Positions 1 to 7,872 of a stretch of DNA of 36,469 bases are shown one piece after another. Every line of letters starts with the position of its first letter. Positions within the stretch are counted from its first letter, which is position 1. The stretch is from CAZOWW01 sp964583765 (lineage in GTDB: Bacteria; Actinomycetota; Actinomycetes; Actinomycetales; Kineosporiaceae). A model generated the notes under the pieces. It was given only the letters and a program-made list of their open reading frames with translations, ran no database searches and had not been told where the DNA came from. Both the position numbers and the translations under genes were made by a program. The stretch lies in NCBI GenBank assembly GCA_964583765.1, contig CAZOWW010000053.1, positions 1 to 36,469 on the forward strand, in the 5' to 3' direction.

Positions 1-53
1 CTAGGGAACGACCTGCCCAAAGTCGTGGACGACACGTCCATGACTCACACCCC

Positions 54-131
54 AGGCGCCCGTCCCGCAGGCGCCCAGTACCCAGGCGCCCGGCCCGCAG
101 GCGCCCGTCCCGCAGGCGCCCGGTACCCAGG
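54..131. repeat. GC-rich short direct repeats
   Basis: Five or so copies of a CAGGCGCCCG-like unit alternate with GTCCCGCAG or GTACC spacers. They lie upstream of the GH5 gene. An in-frame ATG at 25 would translate them as a repetitive Pro-Gly-Ala-Arg segment, which I regard as non-coding because a normal signal peptide begins at 259. Confidence 0.6.
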
Positions 132-258
132 CGTGGGGACGGGACCGCCGGTGGTTGACCCGAAGCGCCCCCCGAGCGGTCAAAGATCGATTAACATCCA
201 TGGGGTCCGGCGAACCCACGCACCGCCACCCTCTCGGCGGCGGGGGACGGAGACGACA

Positions 259-1743
259 ATGACCTCGCTCGCGGACGCCCACTCAGCCTCCTCCCGAACC
301 CGTGCCCGTGTTCTGGCGCCCACGGTCTCGGGACGCCGTCGCGCTCGGGGGATCGCCTGGCTGGCCACGGTCGCCGGGGCCGCGGTGATCGGCACCGCCA
401 TCGGCGTCGCCGCGCCGTCCACCGCAGCTGCCGCGGTCGTGACGGCCACGCCCATCGCCGGGTTCCTGCACACCAACGGCACCGACAGCTCGCTCTACGA
501 CGCGAGCGGCCACCTCGTGCGCCTGGTCGGCGTCAACTGGACGGGTACCGAGGGCGGAGGCCGGGCCGATGCCCGTAAGACCACCGACGCCTGTGGGGCG
601 ATCTGGCGGACGCCCGCCGACTCGATCCCCGGACTGGTGATCAACTACGACAACATGTACCAGGTCCTGCACGACTGGGGCTTCAACGTCCTGCGTGTCC
701 CGGTCTCGTGGAACGATCTGGAGCCCACCGCGCCGGTCTGGAACGCGACGACGCTCAGCTACACGCACACCTGGAACACCGCCTACCTCGACGACCTGCG
801 CTCGATGGTGCACAAGGCACGCCAGAACGGCCTGGCGGTGATCCTGGACATGCACCAGGACTACTGGTCGCCCGCGCTGCACAACATCACGAACTGGGAC
901 GGCAGCAAGGGATACTGCGAGGGCGTGGGCCTGCCGCGGTGGTTGTACCCGACCATGGACGCCAAGACCGCCACCGTGCAGACCACCGACTTCTACAACG
1001 GCATGAACTGGTTCTACCGGAACACCCACGACCCGCGGGCGACGGTGACCCACCAGACGCCCTGGCAGCTTCTCTACGCGGCGTGGGACCAGCTCTCGTA
1101 CCAGTTCTCGGCGAACTCCGGGTTCGCGGACGCGACCGCGGTGATCGGCGCGGACATCCTCAACGAGCCCTACGGGAACTATGTGGGCGGCAACCCGGCG
1201 ACCGGGCAGACCGTGCTCCAGGCGGCGGACTCCCGGCTGCGTTCCTTCTACACCGCGCTGGGCCCTGCCATCACGCACTGGAGCCCGAACTGGTTGCTGA
1301 TCTTCCAGGACTCGACCGGCGGCTACAACACCGCCAACCCGGCCGCCCGGGAGACTCCGGTACTCACGGCCAGGCCGTCCGGCGCCGGCAACTGGGTCTA
1401 CTCGATGCACGACTACAACTTCGGGTACGGCGTGTTCAACGACGGCACGAGCCATGACGACTACGGAATCCGGGTGGCCGCCGCCGACCTCGCCAATGCC
1501 CGCGCCTGGCACGTGCCGCTGTACGTCGGGGAGTTCACGGCCTTCACCAAGGGTGTCGACGTGCGGCAACTCACCACGGCCGGCCTCGCCGAGACCCGCA
1601 AGTTCGTGGACTGGGCGAAGACCAACGAGGTGAGTCACACGTTCTGGGCCTACGTGAACCCGTACCGGCCGATGATGATCGTCGAGTACACCACCAACCA
1701 GGTCGTCCCTCTGGTGCAGGCCACCCTGGCCGCCGGCCTGTGA
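259..1743 (+). CDS. Secreted GH5-family glycoside hydrolase
   Basis: A 494-residue secreted glycosidase of the GH5 TIM-barrel type. The start is ATG 259, after a GGACGGAGACGAC stretch. It gives an Arg-rich n-region, a hydrophobic core near residues 35-55 and an Ala-rich cleavage region. The catalytic domain covers about 65-494. The beta-4 motif ILNEPYG supplies the acid/base Glu303, and the VGEF motif supplies the nucleophile Glu425. The stretch GFNVLRVPVSWNDLEP and the motif DMHQDYWS resemble the endoglycoceramidase-like branch of GH5 more than classic endoglucanases, so the substrate could be a glycoside or glycolipid rather than cellulose. It has no CBM, unlike most CAZymes here. An ATG at 25 would add 78 residues of translated repeat and is unlikely. 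The serpin gene follows after 146 bp, behind a hairpin. Confidence 0.9.
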   Translation: MTSLADAHSASSRTRARVLAPTVSGRRRARGIAWLATVAGAAVIGTAIGVAAPSTAAAAVVTATPIAGFLHTNGTDSSLYDASGHLVRLVGVNWTGTEGGGRADARKTTDACGAIWRTPADSIPGLVINYDNMYQVLHDWGFNVLRVPVSWNDLEPTAPVWNATTLSYTHTWNTAYLDDLRSMVHKARQNGLAVILDMHQDYWSPALHNITNWDGSKGYCEGVGLPRWLYPTMDAKTATVQTTDFYNGMNWFYRNTHDPRATVTHQTPWQLLYAAWDQLSYQFSANSGFADATAVIGADILNEPYGNYVGGNPATGQTVLQAADSRLRSFYTALGPAITHWSPNWLLIFQDSTGGYNTANPAARETPVLTARPSGAGNWVYSMHDYNFGYGVFNDGTSHDDYGIRVAAADLANARAWHVPLYVGEFTAFTKGVDVRQLTTAGLAETRKFVDWAKTNEVSHTFWAYVNPYRPMMIVEYTTNQVVPLVQATLAAGL

Positions 1744-1767
1744 GCGGGCACGGGCGGACGACGAGCG

Positions 1768-1801
1768 GGCACGGGCGGACGGCGACGGCGCCGTCCGTGC
1801 C
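1768..1801 (+). terminator. Hairpin after GH5 gene
   Basis: GGACGGC pairs with GCCGTCC, and flanking GGCAC/GTGCC extends the stem across a bulge. There is no T-run, as is common in very GC-rich actinomycetes. A 21-bp direct duplication (1743-1783) overlaps the left arm. Confidence 0.55.
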
Positions 1802-1889
1802 TGGTGTTCCGGAGCCCGACGGGCCCGCCTGACCTTGCGAAGGGCCGTGGATCCCGCAGGCGAGCCCCGAGTCAGGAGATGATCGGGGA

Positions 1890-3305
1890 ATGGAACCGGT
1901 GGACCCACGGCTGCGTCCCAGGAACATGGTGAACCGCAGACAACTTCTGGCCCTGACAGGCCTCGCCGCGCTCGGGGGCAGTAGCGTGCTCGCCGGTTGC
2001 GGCTCGACGAACAGCAAGCGCCCGTCCTCGACCGGTTCCACCCGCGGATCCGCGTCGTCGAACCGGACGGTGCAGATGGACTCCCCGCTCGTCCGGAGTG
2101 AGGCCGCCCTCGCCGCGATCGACCACAGTGCTGTCCAGGCGGTGGCCCCGGCGGTCGCCGCCTTCACCGCCGACCTGTTCGGCCGGATCGCCACCGGTAG
2201 CACCGGGAACCTGGTCTGCTCGCCGTACTCCGCGGCCGTCGCCCTCGCGATGACCGTGCAGGGTGCGCGCGGGGACACGGCCGCCCAGATGTTGAAGGTG
2301 CTGCACGGGGGAACCGGTGCGGACGCCGCCGTGGACCTGGCGACGGGGTTGGGCGGTCTCGACCGCACTCTCGCCACCCGCGCGGGCACGCGACAGGACG
2401 GGAACGGGCACTCCGTGCAGGTTCAGCTGCAGGCCGCGAACAGCCTGTGGGGCCAGCGGCACGAGGCCTGGTGCGAGGACTTCCTGGACGTGCTCGCCGC
2501 CGACTTCGGGGCCGGTCTGCACCAGGTGGACTACACCTCGGATGTCGAGGGGGCGCGGAAGGCGATCAACGCCTGGGTGTCCGGGCAGACGAACGCGAAG
2601 ATCCCGGAGCTCATCGCCCCGGGGGTCCTCGACCAGATGACGCGGCTGGTGCTCGCCAATGCCCTGTACCTGAAGGCTCCCTGGCAGGACCCCTTCCTGA
2701 CCATGGACACGGCCCCGGCGCCGTTCACGCGGCCGGACGGTTCCAAGGTCACGGTGAGGATGATGAACCGGCCCGACGGCGTCCTGAACCGCGCGCAGGG
2801 GGACGGTTGGACGGCGGTCGACCTGCCCTACGCCGGGAGCGAGCTCGCGATGGCGGTGATCCTGCCGGACGCCGGCCGGTTCGCCCGGGTGCAGACGGGG
2901 TTCACCGCGGACTTCCTGAAGACGGTGCTCACCGGCATGAAGGCGACCCCGCTGGCTCTGGGCCTGCCGCGGTGGAAGACCCGCACCCAGACCCCCCTGA
3001 GCAAGGTGCTGGCGCAGGCCGGGATGCCCCTGGCCTTCTCCAACGGCGCCGACTTCTCGGGGATGACGGCGCAGGATGCGCTCAAGATCGGTGCAGTCCT
3101 GCACGAGGGGTACATCGCGGTCGACGAGGCCGGTACCGAGGCGGCCGCAGCCACCGCCGTGGTCATGAAGGTGATGGGCATACGGGCAGATCCGCCGGCC
3201 TCCCTCGTGGTGGACCGTCCCTTCTTCTACGTGATCCACGACGTGGCCACCGAGACACCGCTCTTCGTGGGCCGGGTGGTCGACCCCACCGTGGCCGCGG
3301 TCTGA
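1890..3305 (+). CDS. Serpin-family protease inhibitor, predicted lipoprotein
   Basis: A 471-residue serpin, a suicide inhibitor that traps serine or cysteine proteases as covalent complexes. AGGAGAT at 1874-1880 supports ATG 1890. The N-terminus has NRRQLLALTG followed by the lipobox LAGC, which suggests a twin-arginine or Sec lipoprotein held on the outer face of the membrane. The serpin fold runs from about residue 80 to the end. It includes the NLVCSPYSAAVALAM helix-B signature, the hinge GTEAAAATA (415-423) and the C-terminal PFFYVIHD and PLFVGRVVDP strands. The small-residue hinge predicts an inhibitory serpin. Counting from hinge Gly as P15 places P1 at Met429, as in alpha-1-antitrypsin, but the loop is longer on the C-terminal side, so P1 is uncertain. 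It lies between two CAZyme genes. Serpins in cellulolytic bacteria are thought to shield exported enzymes from proteases. That role is inferred here. Confidence 0.93.
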   Translation: MEPVDPRLRPRNMVNRRQLLALTGLAALGGSSVLAGCGSTNSKRPSSTGSTRGSASSNRTVQMDSPLVRSEAALAAIDHSAVQAVAPAVAAFTADLFGRIATGSTGNLVCSPYSAAVALAMTVQGARGDTAAQMLKVLHGGTGADAAVDLATGLGGLDRTLATRAGTRQDGNGHSVQVQLQAANSLWGQRHEAWCEDFLDVLAADFGAGLHQVDYTSDVEGARKAINAWVSGQTNAKIPELIAPGVLDQMTRLVLANALYLKAPWQDPFLTMDTAPAPFTRPDGSKVTVRMMNRPDGVLNRAQGDGWTAVDLPYAGSELAMAVILPDAGRFARVQTGFTADFLKTVLTGMKATPLALGLPRWKTRTQTPLSKVLAQAGMPLAFSNGADFSGMTAQDALKIGAVLHEGYIAVDEAGTEAAAATAVVMKVMGIRADPPASLVVDRPFFYVIHDVATETPLFVGRVVDPTVAAV

Positions 3306-3374
3306 CCGGTCCTCGCGGTCCGATCCGGCGGAGCCCGAACCGCCGGGAGCCTTGAACGGTCAGGAGACCGAACC

Positions 3375-3421
3375 GCCCGAGGGGCGTGGCGCTGCTGAGG
3401 CGGACGCCGCGCCCCTCGGGC
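3375..3421 (+). terminator. Strong hairpin after serpin gene
   Basis: GCCCGAGGGGCG (3375-3386) and CGCCCCTCGGGC (3410-3421) form a perfect 12-bp stem. The stem can extend inward through TGGCG/CGCCG. It is followed by GTACCTTCCCC. Confidence 0.7.
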
Positions 3422-3597
3422 GTACCTTCCCCCCGGGACACGGCGTTGCGCGGTGTCGGCGTGTCACCGACGGAACGGGGCGATCGGAAGCCGGACATAT
3501 CGACCGGGAATGGGGATGCGGAGGGCCGGCGGCTTTCAAGGAAATCCGGTTCATCACCTTGGGTAGCGCGTGGCGACGACTTGCAATCAGCCCTGAG

Positions 3598-3611
3598 TTG
3601 CAACGTTGCAA
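3598..3611. promoter_or_regulatory. Perfect 14-bp palindrome, LacI-type operator candidate
   Basis: TTGCAACGTTGCAA is self-complementary around a central CG, the form bound by LacI-family repressors. It lies 23 bp upstream of the predicted -35 of the CBM2/GH-A gene. A TTGCAA half-site also occurs at 3581-3586. The binding protein is not in the window. Confidence 0.55.
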
Positions 3612-3634
3612 ATCTCGGATCAAGAGCCCCGACC

Positions 3635-3662
3635 TTGACTTTCTCAATGACCGCCGTACCAT
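3635..3662 (+). promoter_or_regulatory. Sigma-70-type promoter for the 3784 gene
   Basis: A -35 TTGACT (3635-3640) and a -10 TACCAT (3657-3662) are separated by 16 bp. Transcription would start near 3669 and give a leader of about 115 nt. Confidence 0.6.
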
Positions 3663-3674
3663 CACGGCGACTTC

Positions 3675-3765
3675 GTGGGTCCGGCCGGGCCGTTCACGCA
3701 CACCCTCACTCCGGACCGGGTGTTTCCTGCCGACCCGCTTAACGGGTTCAGTCCGTGGGACCCAC
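3675..3765 (+). other. Candidate structured 5' leader (three-way junction)
   Basis: GTGGGTCC (3675-3682) pairs perfectly with GGACCCAC (3758-3765). It encloses two smaller hairpins, ACACCC/GGGTGT (3700-3705/3718-3723) and ACCCG/CGGGT (3733-3737/3743-3747). The closing stem ends 8 nt before the AAGGAG ribosome binding site at 3773-3778. Folding could therefore affect translation. It matches no riboswitch class I can recall. High GC makes chance pairing likely, so this is a candidate only. Confidence 0.35.
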
Positions 3766-3783
3766 CCGATGTAAGGAGTACCC

Positions 3784-6012
3784 ATGACCATCCGACACCG
3801 GCGGTGGGGCGGGGCTGCCCTCACCGTCGCGCTGTCCGCCGCGGCCGCGCTGGTGGGCACCGCGGCGACGGCACCGAACGCTTCCTCGGACACCGGCGCC
3901 AACTGTGCGGCCGCCTACGTGATCTCCTGGTCGACGCCGTCCAACAACCCACCCGACTTCGGGGTAGGGGTGACGATCACCAACAACTCGACCTACCCGA
4001 TCTCCGGCTGGTCCGTGACCTGGAACTACACTGCGGGCCAGAAGATCATCGACGGCTCCGCCTACAGCGCGATCGTGGTGCAGAACGGCACCACCGTGGC
4101 GGCGACGCCGGCCGGTAGCTACAACGCGACGCTGAACCCGGGGGCAAGCACGGCCTGGGGATTCCACGCCACCTTCGACGGCACCAACAACCCCGTTCCC
4201 ACGGTCACCTGCTCGGGGCCGAGCCAGGGAACGGCGAGCGCGACCCTCGGCACGACCCTGCAGCCGTTGGGAGTGAACACCGCCGCCTGGGACACGAATT
4301 TCGTCGATCCTGAGATCGCCACCTATCTGTCGAACGCGAATGTCGGTCTCGTTCGCTACCCCGGTGGTTCCTGGGCCGATGAGTACTTCTGGCAGACGAA
4401 CACCGCGAAGAGCGAGACCCAGTCCGTCGACTTCGCCGCGTATTCCAAGCAGGTCGACGCCGTGACCGGCGGCCAGAAGTTCGTGACCGTGAACTACGGC
4501 CAGGACACTCCCGCCAGTTCCGGTGCCTGGGCCAAGCAGGCCGCGAGCACCAGCGGGCAGGGCGTGGCCCTGTGGGAGATCGGCAACGAGATGTACGGGT
4601 CGTGGGAGACCGACACGCACACGGGCGCCCACACCGCGGCCTCCTATGCGACCAATGCGGTGCCCTACATCCAGGCCATCAAGGCCGCCGACCCCTCGGC
4701 GCAGGTCTGCTACGACTACGGCATGGACGGCGGGCTGGCGCCCGGCTCCGGCGTGGACAACTGGCAGACCTGGAACAGCACCATCCTGCAGGCGGACGCC
4801 GCCTACTACGACTGCGCCGACGTGCACTGGTACCCGATCAACGGGGTGCCCACGGAGAGTGTGCAGTCCATCATGGAACTGGTCGACAACATTCCGGCCG
4901 CCGCGGCCGAGGTGAAGGCGACGCTCGCCGCCTACGACCCCACCGAGTATTTCGTGGTCGGCGAGACGAACATGTCCCAGACGGCGAACGAGTGGAACGA
5001 GGAGCCCGTGGGGGCTCTCTTCGCCGCGGCCAACTCCCTGGAATGGCTGGCGAACGGCGCGCAGAGCGTCGACTGGTGGGACGTGCACAACTACGGCACC
5101 CAGACCGCCGACTTCGGCAAGTTCTCCTCCGCCACCACCGGTGAACCGGCGATGAACACCCCGTACCCGCCGTACTACGGTCACCTGCTCGCCTCGAAGC
5201 TGGCGGTGAAGGGCGCGAAGGTCGGCACGCTGGTCGTCTCCACGCCCAATATCTACGGCTACTACTCCAACCTCCCGGGTGGTTCGTACGCCGTCCTCCT
5301 GGCGAACGCCGACCCCAGCAAGGGCTACACGCTGTCGACGTCCAGCCTGGGCATCACGAGCTCCTCGGAGACCCAGTACACCTACTCGGCCGCGAACCCG
5401 ACCATCGCCACCAGCACGTTGACCTCCGGGTCGGTGTCGGTACCCGCCGAGTCGATCGTCGTTCTGACCAATGCCAACGGGACGCCGCCCACCACGACGA
5501 CGACCACGACGACCAAGCCGGTCACGACGACCACCACCACGGTGCCCGTCACCACGACGACGACCAAGCCGGTCACGACGACCACCACGACGACGACCAA
5601 GCCGGTCACGACGACCACCACGACGACCCGTCCGGTCACGACCACCACGACCACGACGACCACGACGACCAAGCCGGTCACGACCACCACCACCACCAGT
5701 GGCGGCACGGGTAAGACCTGCTCGGCGGCGTATGCGGTGACCGGTCAGTGGACCGGTGGGTTCCAGGGCAATGTCACGGTGACCGCGGGCAGCAGCGCGA
5801 TCAGTGGCTGGAAGGTGGCCTGGACGTACGCGAACGGTCAGACGATCAGCCAGTCCTGGAGCGCGACCGTGACCAGCAGTGGCTCGGCGGTCACGGCGAC
5901 CAACATGTCCTGGAACGGGGCTCTCGGGGCCGGGGCGAACACCAGCTTCGGGTTCCTGGGCAGCTGGAACGGCACCAACACCGTCCCGACCGTCACCTGC
6001 ACCGCCAGCTGA
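3784..6012 (+). CDS. Secreted clan GH-A glycosidase flanked by two CBM2 modules
   Basis: A 742-residue enzyme whose start ATG 3784 follows the strong ribosome binding site AAGGAG. A signal peptide (1 to about 30) precedes an N-terminal CBM2-like module (about 40-140, bounded by Cys residues). The catalytic region is about 150-565. A Thr-Lys-Pro-Val linker (570-640) leads to a second CBM2 (643-742). The catalytic part has VGLVRYPGGSWADEYF, the acid/base motif WEIGNEMYG (Glu269) and the nucleophile motif VVGETNM (Glu394). This is the arrangement of clan GH-A enzymes of the GH51/GH39/GH79 type, often annotated as alpha-L-arabinofuranosidase-like. I cannot assign one family or substrate. The two CBM2 modules would tether it to cellulose, perhaps to act on hemicellulose at the fibre surface. 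It is monocistronic, with its own promoter, operator candidate and terminator. Confidence 0.88.
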   Translation: MTIRHRRWGGAALTVALSAAAALVGTAATAPNASSDTGANCAAAYVISWSTPSNNPPDFGVGVTITNNSTYPISGWSVTWNYTAGQKIIDGSAYSAIVVQNGTTVAATPAGSYNATLNPGASTAWGFHATFDGTNNPVPTVTCSGPSQGTASATLGTTLQPLGVNTAAWDTNFVDPEIATYLSNANVGLVRYPGGSWADEYFWQTNTAKSETQSVDFAAYSKQVDAVTGGQKFVTVNYGQDTPASSGAWAKQAASTSGQGVALWEIGNEMYGSWETDTHTGAHTAASYATNAVPYIQAIKAADPSAQVCYDYGMDGGLAPGSGVDNWQTWNSTILQADAAYYDCADVHWYPINGVPTESVQSIMELVDNIPAAAAEVKATLAAYDPTEYFVVGETNMSQTANEWNEEPVGALFAAANSLEWLANGAQSVDWWDVHNYGTQTADFGKFSSATTGEPAMNTPYPPYYGHLLASKLAVKGAKVGTLVVSTPNIYGYYSNLPGGSYAVLLANADPSKGYTLSTSSLGITSSSETQYTYSAANPTIATSTLTSGSVSVPAESIVVLTNANGTPPTTTTTTTTKPVTTTTTTVPVTTTTTKPVTTTTTTTTKPVTTTTTTTRPVTTTTTTTTTTTKPVTTTTTTSGGTGKTCSAAYAVTGQWTGGFQGNVTVTAGSSAISGWKVAWTYANGQTISQSWSATVTSSGSAVTATNMSWNGALGAGANTSFGFLGSWNGTNTVPTVTCTAS

Positions 6013-6097
6013 GCTCACGGCAGTACCTCAACGCCACGGCTGTGCCTGAGCACCACGGCTCGACCTGAGCACCACGGCCGTACCTTCGCACCACGAC

Positions 6098-6127
6098 GGG
6101 CCGTCCCGGGATCTCCCGGGGCGGCCC
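6098..6127 (+). terminator. Hairpin after the GH-A/CBM2 gene
   Basis: GGGCCGTCCCGGG (6098-6110) pairs with CCCGGGGCGGCCC (6115-6127) through 12 Watson-Crick pairs and one G-U pair, around the tetraloop ATCT. Confidence 0.7.
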
Positions 6128-6735
6128 GCCTGCCGTTCGGGTCGACCCTGTGGGCCGCGGGCACACCACACCGGCCCCCGAGGTCTTCGGTCCTTGGCGC
6201 GAGCTGCCCCGTGGGGTCCTGCGTCTCCCGTGGACCCGGTGTCCGGGGTGGCATCCGCCTCCCAGGGGCCCGGCGTCTCCCGGGGGCCTGGCGGCCTGGG
6301 GCCGGCGTGGCGGCGGTAGCTCCCGGGAGGCCCGTCCACGCGGGGGAAGCCGTCCGCGCGACCCTGCAGACTGAGCGAGGGCGCCGGACACGGCGGGTAC
6401 TTCGGTAGATATGGCGCGAATCACACGACTGGCCGCTGAATCGCGGTATCCGGGCGCCCGGCCAGGGGCATCGGCCCGTTCGCGAATCACTCCGTATTCA
6501 ATTTGTCACGCTGAGCATCCGATCTGGGTGCGTGATGTCGGTGTCGAGTCATCCGACCGGGACGGCGCCCTCGCTCGGCTGTGGATAACTTTCCGGGAGT
6601 GCCATTCGGGGCTGCTAACGTGCGTGGCTGCTCGATGGGGAGCGATACCACCCGGTTTGGATGATCGGGTTATCGGTCGTTTCCAGGATCCTTGGGGTCC
6701 GTGGATTCTTGTTGGCGACACGGGGAGATATCCGC
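6128..6735. other. Gene-free stretch before the RHS remnant
   Basis: I see no convincing gene here. The first half is extremely GC-rich. From about 6480 the base composition becomes less GC-rich, for example TCCGTATTCAATTTGTCACG, which suggests that the accessory segment begins around here. Open frames on both strands lack recognisable protein features. Confidence 0.4.
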
Positions 6736-7014
6736 ATGCGCTCAGTGGGTTCCGCACGCGTTTCCTGGATTCGGCGTTCGACGTTCGTGGTCGTCCTGTC
6801 CTTGGGATTTGTTGCCGGCGTTCCGGACGGCGACGTGCCGGGGATGACCATCGGTTCACCCTGGGGGAAGCTCCGGTCGTGGGTGCACGCGCTCACCGGG
6901 GAGTTGTCCGCGGAGGCGGCGAGCGCTCCGGTGGTGCCGCAGCAGAAGACCGGGTCGGCGGCCGGGGCCCCGCGCTACGTGACGGCCTCGGCGACCCACG
7001 CCTCGGGGGGAGAG
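6736..7014 (+). pseudogene. Truncated N-terminus of an RHS / wall-associated-type protein
   Basis: ATG 6736 is preceded by GGGGAG at 6722-6727. It encodes a signal-like N-terminus, then PDGDVPGMTIGSPW and a VPQQKTGSAAG...PRYVTASATHASGG stretch. This resembles the start of actinobacterial RHS-repeat or wall-associated proteins, where a VPxQKxGSAAG-like motif follows the export signal. About 93 residues remain. The frame then runs into the terminal inverted repeat of the element at 7015. No RHS repeats are found beyond that element, so the gene has lost nearly all of its body. Such proteins are usually thousands of residues long and can carry C-terminal toxins. The family call rests on recalled motif similarity only. 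Confidence 0.5.
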
Positions 7015-7351
7015 TGTCGGGAACTTTGTGTTCGGAGGGATCGGCTCAGTTGGTCGGGACTCGGTCACCTTAGGTGATCGCGAGGGTATTGAGGATCGCC
7101 TTCCAGCCGTTGATCCGTCCGGTCGGGTTGGTCCGGTTGGGCCGGCGCTCCCGCGCGGCCGCCAGGATCGACTCGGCCACACCCTCAGGAAGCACCACAC
7201 CGGCCGGCTCGTCACCCGCCACCACCGGTGGGCCACCGGCCCGCTTCGAGGACGTCCTGGTCACAGTCTGCGAACTCATGCGTGATCATCTCCATGCCAC
7301 GGCACCAAGCCGTGGAGGCCACGCCGCCCCCCGAACACAAAGTTCCAGACA
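7015..7351. mobile_element. 337-bp internally deleted insertion element (MITE-like)
   Basis: The ends are inverted repeats. The left end (7015-7038) starts TGTCGGGAACTTTGTGTTCG and the right end, read inward from 7351, starts TGTCTGGAACTTTGTGTTCG. They match at all but two positions over about 24 bp. Inside is a minus-strand remnant whose C-terminus looks like an IS256-family transposase. I see no clear target-site duplication in the flanks, so either the element has been rearranged or neighbouring DNA was deleted after insertion. Confidence 0.65.
7070..7279 (-). pseudogene. Transposase remnant inside the short element
   Basis: A 69-codon frame ends in RTNPTGRINGWKAILNTLAIT. This resembles the C-terminus of IS256-family transposases, which end in a similar NPTGRINxWKxxLNxL motif. 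The first 45 or so residues may be the transposase N-terminus joined to the C-terminus by an internal deletion. The DDE catalytic core is absent, so it cannot be an active transposase, but full-length relatives could mobilise it in trans. Confidence 0.5.
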
Positions 7352-7546
7352 GGCCCGGCGCTGGAGCTTGTTGGTGCAGGGCTTGGTCGCTGTGACGAGG
7401 TTGCCGCAGGCGACGGGTGCCCGGGTGTCCGGGGAGGGGTCGGTGTCCCGAGCCCGAGCCCGGCGTGCGACTCGACGGACGCTGCACCGGTCGTGATTTC
7501 GTCGCGCCAGTTCGAGTGTGCGGTTCCTCCTCGCCGCGCAACGTGA

Positions 7547-7575
7547 TTGCTCGTGGCGTACATTGTGCGTACGAT
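7547..7575 (+). promoter_or_regulatory. Promoter of tacAT with embedded direct repeats
   Basis: A -35 TTGCTC (7547-7552) and a -10 TACGAT (7570-7575) are spaced by 17 bp. Two GCGTAC direct repeats (7556-7561 and 7567-7572), 11 bp apart, lie in the spacer and -10. That is one helical turn, a suitable target for a ribbon-helix-helix antitoxin repressing its own operon. The predicted start site coincides with GTG 7582, so the message is probably leaderless. I see no gene in 7352-7546. Confidence 0.6.
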
Positions 7576-7581
7576 CGGATC

Positions 7582-7872
7582 GTGAGTGCGAAGGAGGAAC
7601 GGCTGCACCTGCGGGTGGATGCCGCCCAGAAGGCGTTGCTGGAGGCGGCTGGTCGGGCGGCCGGGACGAGCGTGTCGACATTCGTGTTGAAGGCGGCGAC
7701 CGAGGCGGCTGCGGACGTGTTGGCCGACCGCCGAGCATTCGTCCTGGATCAGGACGCGTGGCGGGTATTCGATGAGGTGCTGGCACGTCCGGCACAGGAA
7801 GTTGCCGGCCTGCGGGAGCTGTTGACCACGCCGACGGTGCTGGACTCGCCCCTCGGCGACGACCAGCGGTGA
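7582..7872 (+). CDS. tacA: DUF1778 (TacA-like) antitoxin
   Basis: A 96-residue protein. KEERLHLRVDAAQKALLEAA forms a ribbon-helix-helix DNA-binding N-terminus (about 3-50), and the C-terminal half ends in the toxin-neutralising region. DUF1778 proteins bind their own promoter and block a cognate GNAT toxin. The GTG start has no Shine-Dalgarno sequence and sits about 7 nt after the -10, as expected for leaderless translation. The stop overlaps the next start in GTGA, giving a 4-bp overlap and translational coupling. The frame is open upstream to 7417, but that part has no conserved features. Confidence 0.88.
   Translation: MSAKEERLHLRVDAAQKALLEAAGRAAGTSVSTFVLKAATEAAADVLADRRAFVLDQDAWRVFDEVLARPAQEVAGLRELLTTPTVLDSPLGDDQR

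Noticed and set aside
25..258. N-terminal extension of the GH5 gene from ATG 25
   Set aside because: It would translate a GC-rich direct repeat and put a signal peptide 78 residues inside the protein. ATG 259 gives a normal exported protein.
283..1908. Long minus-strand frame opposite the GH5 gene
   Set aside because: Mirror of a GC-rich gene. No motifs, signal peptide or ribosome binding site, while the plus strand has a full GH5 domain.
5382..5708. Minus-strand Val-rich frame over the linker
   Set aside because: It is the antisense of Thr codons (ACG/ACC) in the linker. Similar Val-rich shadows occur opposite every Thr linker here.
6411..7073. 220-codon frame overlapping the RHS remnant
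   Set aside because: A different frame carries the signal peptide and the RHS-type motif behind a good ribosome binding site. This one has no features.
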